64,000 nucleotides of DNA from JBNNGK01 sp050268245. Its GTDB lineage: Bacteria > Pseudomonadota > Gammaproteobacteria > Enterobacterales > Enterobacteriaceae. The notes below the pieces were generated by a model, which had not been told where the DNA came from, made no database searches, and saw only the letters and a program-made list of their open reading frames with translations. The stretch is from NCBI RefSeq assembly GCF_050268245.1, contig NZ_JBNNGK010000017.1, positions 1 through 64,000 of the forward strand. Direction: 5' to 3'. Positions 61,778 through 64,000 of the stretch are shown here, one piece after another (positions within the stretch are counted from its first letter, which is position 1; every line of letters starts with the position of its first letter). A program made the translations under genes and the position numbers.

Positions 61778-62188
61778 TTATTGCTGCGACGCCATCGCCT
61801 GTTGATCCATATACATCAGTTCCCAGATGTGACCATCCAAATCCTGAAAACCGTGGCCGTACATAAAACCGTAATCCTGCGGCTGTTGATAAGTATTACC
61901 ACCGGCCGCTATCGCTTTACGCACCAGCTCGTCCACCGCTGCGCGGCTGGGCTGTGACAGGCATAACAGCACTTCCGTGGCCGTGTTGACATCGCTAATC
62001 GGGTTAGGGGTAAACATTTGGAATTTATCGTGGGTTAATAACATCACGTAAATGCTGTCACTCACCACCATGCAAGCCGCGCTGTCGTCGGTAAACTGCT
62101 GATTAAACGTGAAGCCAAGTTGACCAAAAAATGTCATGGAAGCCGGCAGATTGCTGACCGGCAGATTAACAAAGATTTGCGTCGTCAT
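61778..62188 (-). CDS. VOC-superfamily (glyoxalase/bleomycin-resistance-like) protein
   Basis: A 136-residue VOC-fold protein. Two beta-alpha-beta-beta-beta modules (about 1-60 and 70-130) are visible; possible metal ligands include the late glutamate in GHIWELMYMD. Substrate unknown. It is the last gene of a three-gene minus-strand set with a GST and a lipocalin-like gene, so a detoxification role is plausible. Confidence 0.75.
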   Translation of the reverse strand: MTTQIFVNLPVSNLPASMTFFGQLGFTFNQQFTDDSAACMVVSDSIYVMLLTHDKFQMFTPNPISDVNTATEVLLCLSQPSRAAVDELVRKAIAAGGNTYQQPQDYGFMYGHGFQDLDGHIWELMYMDQQAMASQQ

Positions 62189-62233
62189 AGATCTTCTCCG
62201 ATGCAGCCTAATCCATCGAGTATAGTTGAGTGA

Positions 62234-62902
62234 TTAATTCAGTAGATCGTATGGCCCCCCCTGCTCCAACGCCCGTTGATAAGCCGGCCGCGTTTGTATA
62301 CGCCGTAAAAAACCACTCAATTTCGGGTAACCATCCAGCCCATTGCGTGCCGCCATCGCCTCAATGGGAAAACTCATTTGAATATCCGCTGCGCTGAAGT
62401 CGTTGCCAACAAACCAGGTATTCGTCGCCAGATGCTGCTCCAGATAATCCCGATGTGTCGCGATCTGTTTATCCAGATATTTTCGTTGTACGCCTTTACC
62501 AATCGCACCGGCGATCGGGCGCATTAGCCACGGCATTGGCGGATGGCCAAGCCGCCCAAAAACCAACTTCATCACCATCAACGGCATCAGCGAGCCTTCA
62601 GCATAATGTAACCAATAACGATACTGCTGACGGGCATGGTAATCCGTCGGTATAAACTGCCCTTGCGCATCGTAGGCTTCCTGTAAATAGTCAATGATCG
62701 CGCCAGATTCTGCCAGCGTCAGATCGCCATCAACAATCACCGGCGACTTGCCCAACGGGTGAATGTGCTTCAATTCCGCAGGCGCCAGCATTGTGACGCT
62801 ATCACGCTGATAGCGTTGTACCTGATAAGGCACCGCCAACTCCTCCAAAAACCACAGAATACGCTGTGAACGTGAATTATTCAGATGATGGACAATGATC
62901 AC
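62234..62902 (-). CDS. Glutathione S-transferase family protein
   Basis: A 222-residue GST: thioredoxin-like N-terminal domain (about 1-80, with a SRSQRILWFLEEL start and LTLAESGAIIDYLQEAY) and all-helical C-terminal domain (about 90-215, with NDFSAADIQMSFPIEA). Likely conjugates or isomerises electrophiles. The start overlaps the lipocalin-like stop by 4 nt, indicating one transcript. Confidence 0.85.
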   Translation of the reverse strand: MIIVHHLNNSRSQRILWFLEELAVPYQVQRYQRDSVTMLAPAELKHIHPLGKSPVIVDGDLTLAESGAIIDYLQEAYDAQGQFIPTDYHARQQYRYWLHYAEGSLMPLMVMKLVFGRLGHPPMPWLMRPIAGAIGKGVQRKYLDKQIATHRDYLEQHLATNTWFVGNDFSAADIQMSFPIEAMAARNGLDGYPKLSGFLRRIQTRPAYQRALEQGGPYDLLN

Positions 62903-63336
62903 TGTGACTCCTCAATCCGTTGCCATACCAACTCCCCAATTTGCACACTATTGCCAATTTGCAATGGTGCCGTGCGCAACGTGAGTTTATCGTCGGTAAA
63001 GTTGTAAAAGCGAATTTGTCGGCTGCCGATCCAGTTTGGAAAGGAACACCCTTCGACGAGATGGATAATACGCTGATCCGGTTCATCAATCTGATAACGG
63101 CCGTAATAGCAGATCATATTGACGAACGCCGCTCGCAACTCTTTATCACTGCCTTGCGTCATGTCGTCCGAGACAAACTTCGGCCGCACCGCGCTGTACA
63201 GCTGCGCCGCCATATTGCCATTGGCATCGTAGTTAATACGCCCTTGGACTTGCGCGCCAAGTGGATAATTGACCGTGCCATCCTCACCTTTAAATACCGA
63301 AGACACCAAGGACCAATTGCCAATAAAAGCGTTCAT
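62899..63336 (-). CDS. Lipocalin-like domain protein
   Basis: A 145-residue lipocalin-like domain (AttH/DUF-type) beginning MNAFIGNWSLVSSVFKGEDG, with beta-barrel phrases such as GRINYDANGNMAAQLYS and GRYQIDEPDQRIIHLVEG. Ligand unknown. ATG at 63336 has AAGGG eight bases upstream; a longer frame starting 50 codons earlier is not family-like. First gene of the lipocalin-GST-VOC set. Confidence 0.72.
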   Translation of the reverse strand: MNAFIGNWSLVSSVFKGEDGTVNYPLGAQVQGRINYDANGNMAAQLYSAVRPKFVSDDMTQGSDKELRAAFVNMICYYGRYQIDEPDQRIIHLVEGCSFPNWIGSRQIRFYNFTDDKLTLRTAPLQIGNSVQIGELVWQRIEESQ

Positions 63337-63510
63337 CGTCATTGCCCTTTTCTTTCCGTTCACCTTGTTTAAAGGTAGTGTCGATTCGATACCTCTGCCA
63401 GCGTAGCCAAGCGCAAGCTGGCGATCGCCTTTTTCGGCTAATCGCAGGGGTTGATATGCAGGATACTGAGCCCATTGATTTACCACTGTTCACAACGATG
63501 GAGAGCAAAC

Positions 63511-64000
63511 ATGACAACATCTCAAGCCTTACAAGGAAAAGTCGCATTCATTCAAGGCGGTTCGCGCGGGATTGGCGCGGCCATCGCGAAACGCTTAGCG
63601 CGTGAAGGTGCAGCAGTCGCCTTCACTTACGTCGCGTCGGCAGATAAAGCCGAATCCGTGGTCAGCGCCATTCGCGCCAACGGAGGTAAAGCGCTGGCTC
63701 TGTGCGCTGACAGCGCCGATGCCGCAGCGCTGCAACAGGCAATTCGACAGGCCGTTAACCATTTCGGCAAACTGGATATTTTGGTCAACAACGCAGGAGT
63801 TCTAGCGATGGGGCAACTTGATGAACTGCCGCTGGAAGCGCTGGATCAAACCTTGTCGATTAACGTGCGCAGTGTATTTGTCGCGAGCCAAGAAGCCGCG
63901 CGCCATATGAATGATAACGGCCGCATTATCAATATCGGCAGTACCAATGCAGAGCGAATGCCGTTAGCGGGCGGCTCCCTCTATGCCATGAGCAAATCGG
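63511..64000 (+). CDS. Short-chain dehydrogenase/reductase, truncated by the window end
   Basis: The first 163 residues of an SDR: the Rossmann cofactor motif GGSRGIGAAIAKRL at about residues 16-29, the NNAG motif in LVNNAGVLAMG, and catalytic Ser and YxxxK (YAMSK) near the right edge. GGAG lies eight bases before the ATG. It is divergent from the lipocalin-like gene. The substrate cannot be told from this part; no stop is present because the window ends. Confidence 0.9.
   Translation, partial: MTTSQALQGKVAFIQGGSRGIGAAIAKRLAREGAAVAFTYVASADKAESVVSAIRANGGKALALCADSADAAALQQAIRQAVNHFGKLDILVNNAGVLAMGQLDELPLEALDQTLSINVRSVFVASQEAARHMNDNGRIINIGSTNAERMPLAGGSLYAMSKS

Overview
The window is a stretch of enterobacterial chromosome. 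Protein sequences and gene order match the E. coli mla-kds-lpt-rpoN, aae-tldD-mre, aroQ-acc-panF-prmA-dusB-fis and yjcE/ghxP neighbourhoods. Several departures fit Yersiniaceae, probably Serratia or a close relative: aroQ directly before accB, a barnase/barstar pair, a pectin lyase, ERIC-type repeats, and a sugar-acid gene cluster after npr. The genus is an inference. No rRNA, tRNA, CRISPR array, prophage or insertion sequence was seen.

Layout. 281-3370 (minus): mlaFEDCB, retrograde phospholipid transport; the usual ibaG/murA neighbours are absent. 3700-11959 (plus): yrbG-kdsD-kdsC-lptC-lptA-lptB-rpoN-hpf-ptsN-rapZ-npr, joining Kdo/LPS assembly, sigma-54 and the nitrogen PTS. 11962-20776 (minus): an accessory ten-gene catabolic cluster holding a small PRD protein, four proteins of the SFCGS/DUF4312/DUF4311/DUF4310 type (two of them membrane proteins), an amidohydrolase, a DgaE-like ammonia lyase, a KDGP aldolase, an exported lactonase and a PRD/EIIB/EIIA antiterminator-type regulator. 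This is the least characterised system in the window. 21161-24694: rnk, pmbA, darP and a barnase/barstar pair. 24964-29278: aaeBAX and aaeR. 29397-30335: pectin lyase. 30592-43776 (minus): csrD, mreBCD, maf, rng, yhdP, a nitrilase-family gene and tldD. 44086-55046 (plus): acuI, msrPQ, aroQ, accBC, yhdT-panF, prmA, a periplasmic carbonic anhydrase, dusB-fis. 55401-64000: lpxP, a glutamine-amidotransferase-like protein, a LysR regulator, yjcE, ghxP, a lipocalin-like/GST/VOC operon and a truncated short-chain dehydrogenase.

How the parts work together. Envelope biogenesis dominates: Mla, Kdo synthesis, the Lpt bridge, LpxP, YhdP and MreBCD. The accessory cluster reads as a pathway in which a lactone is opened in the periplasm, a sugar acid is imported by an unfamiliar four-protein transporter, then deacylated and deaminated, and a 2-keto-3-deoxy-6-phospho sugar acid is cleaved to triose phosphate and pyruvate. 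It encodes no recognisable kinase or classical PTS permease, yet its regulators carry PTS-responsive domains. Non-coding structure is also present: strong hairpins between hpf and ptsN, ptsN and rapZ, and upstream of lpxP; a three-way-junction-like leader before aroQ; and two ERIC-like repeats.
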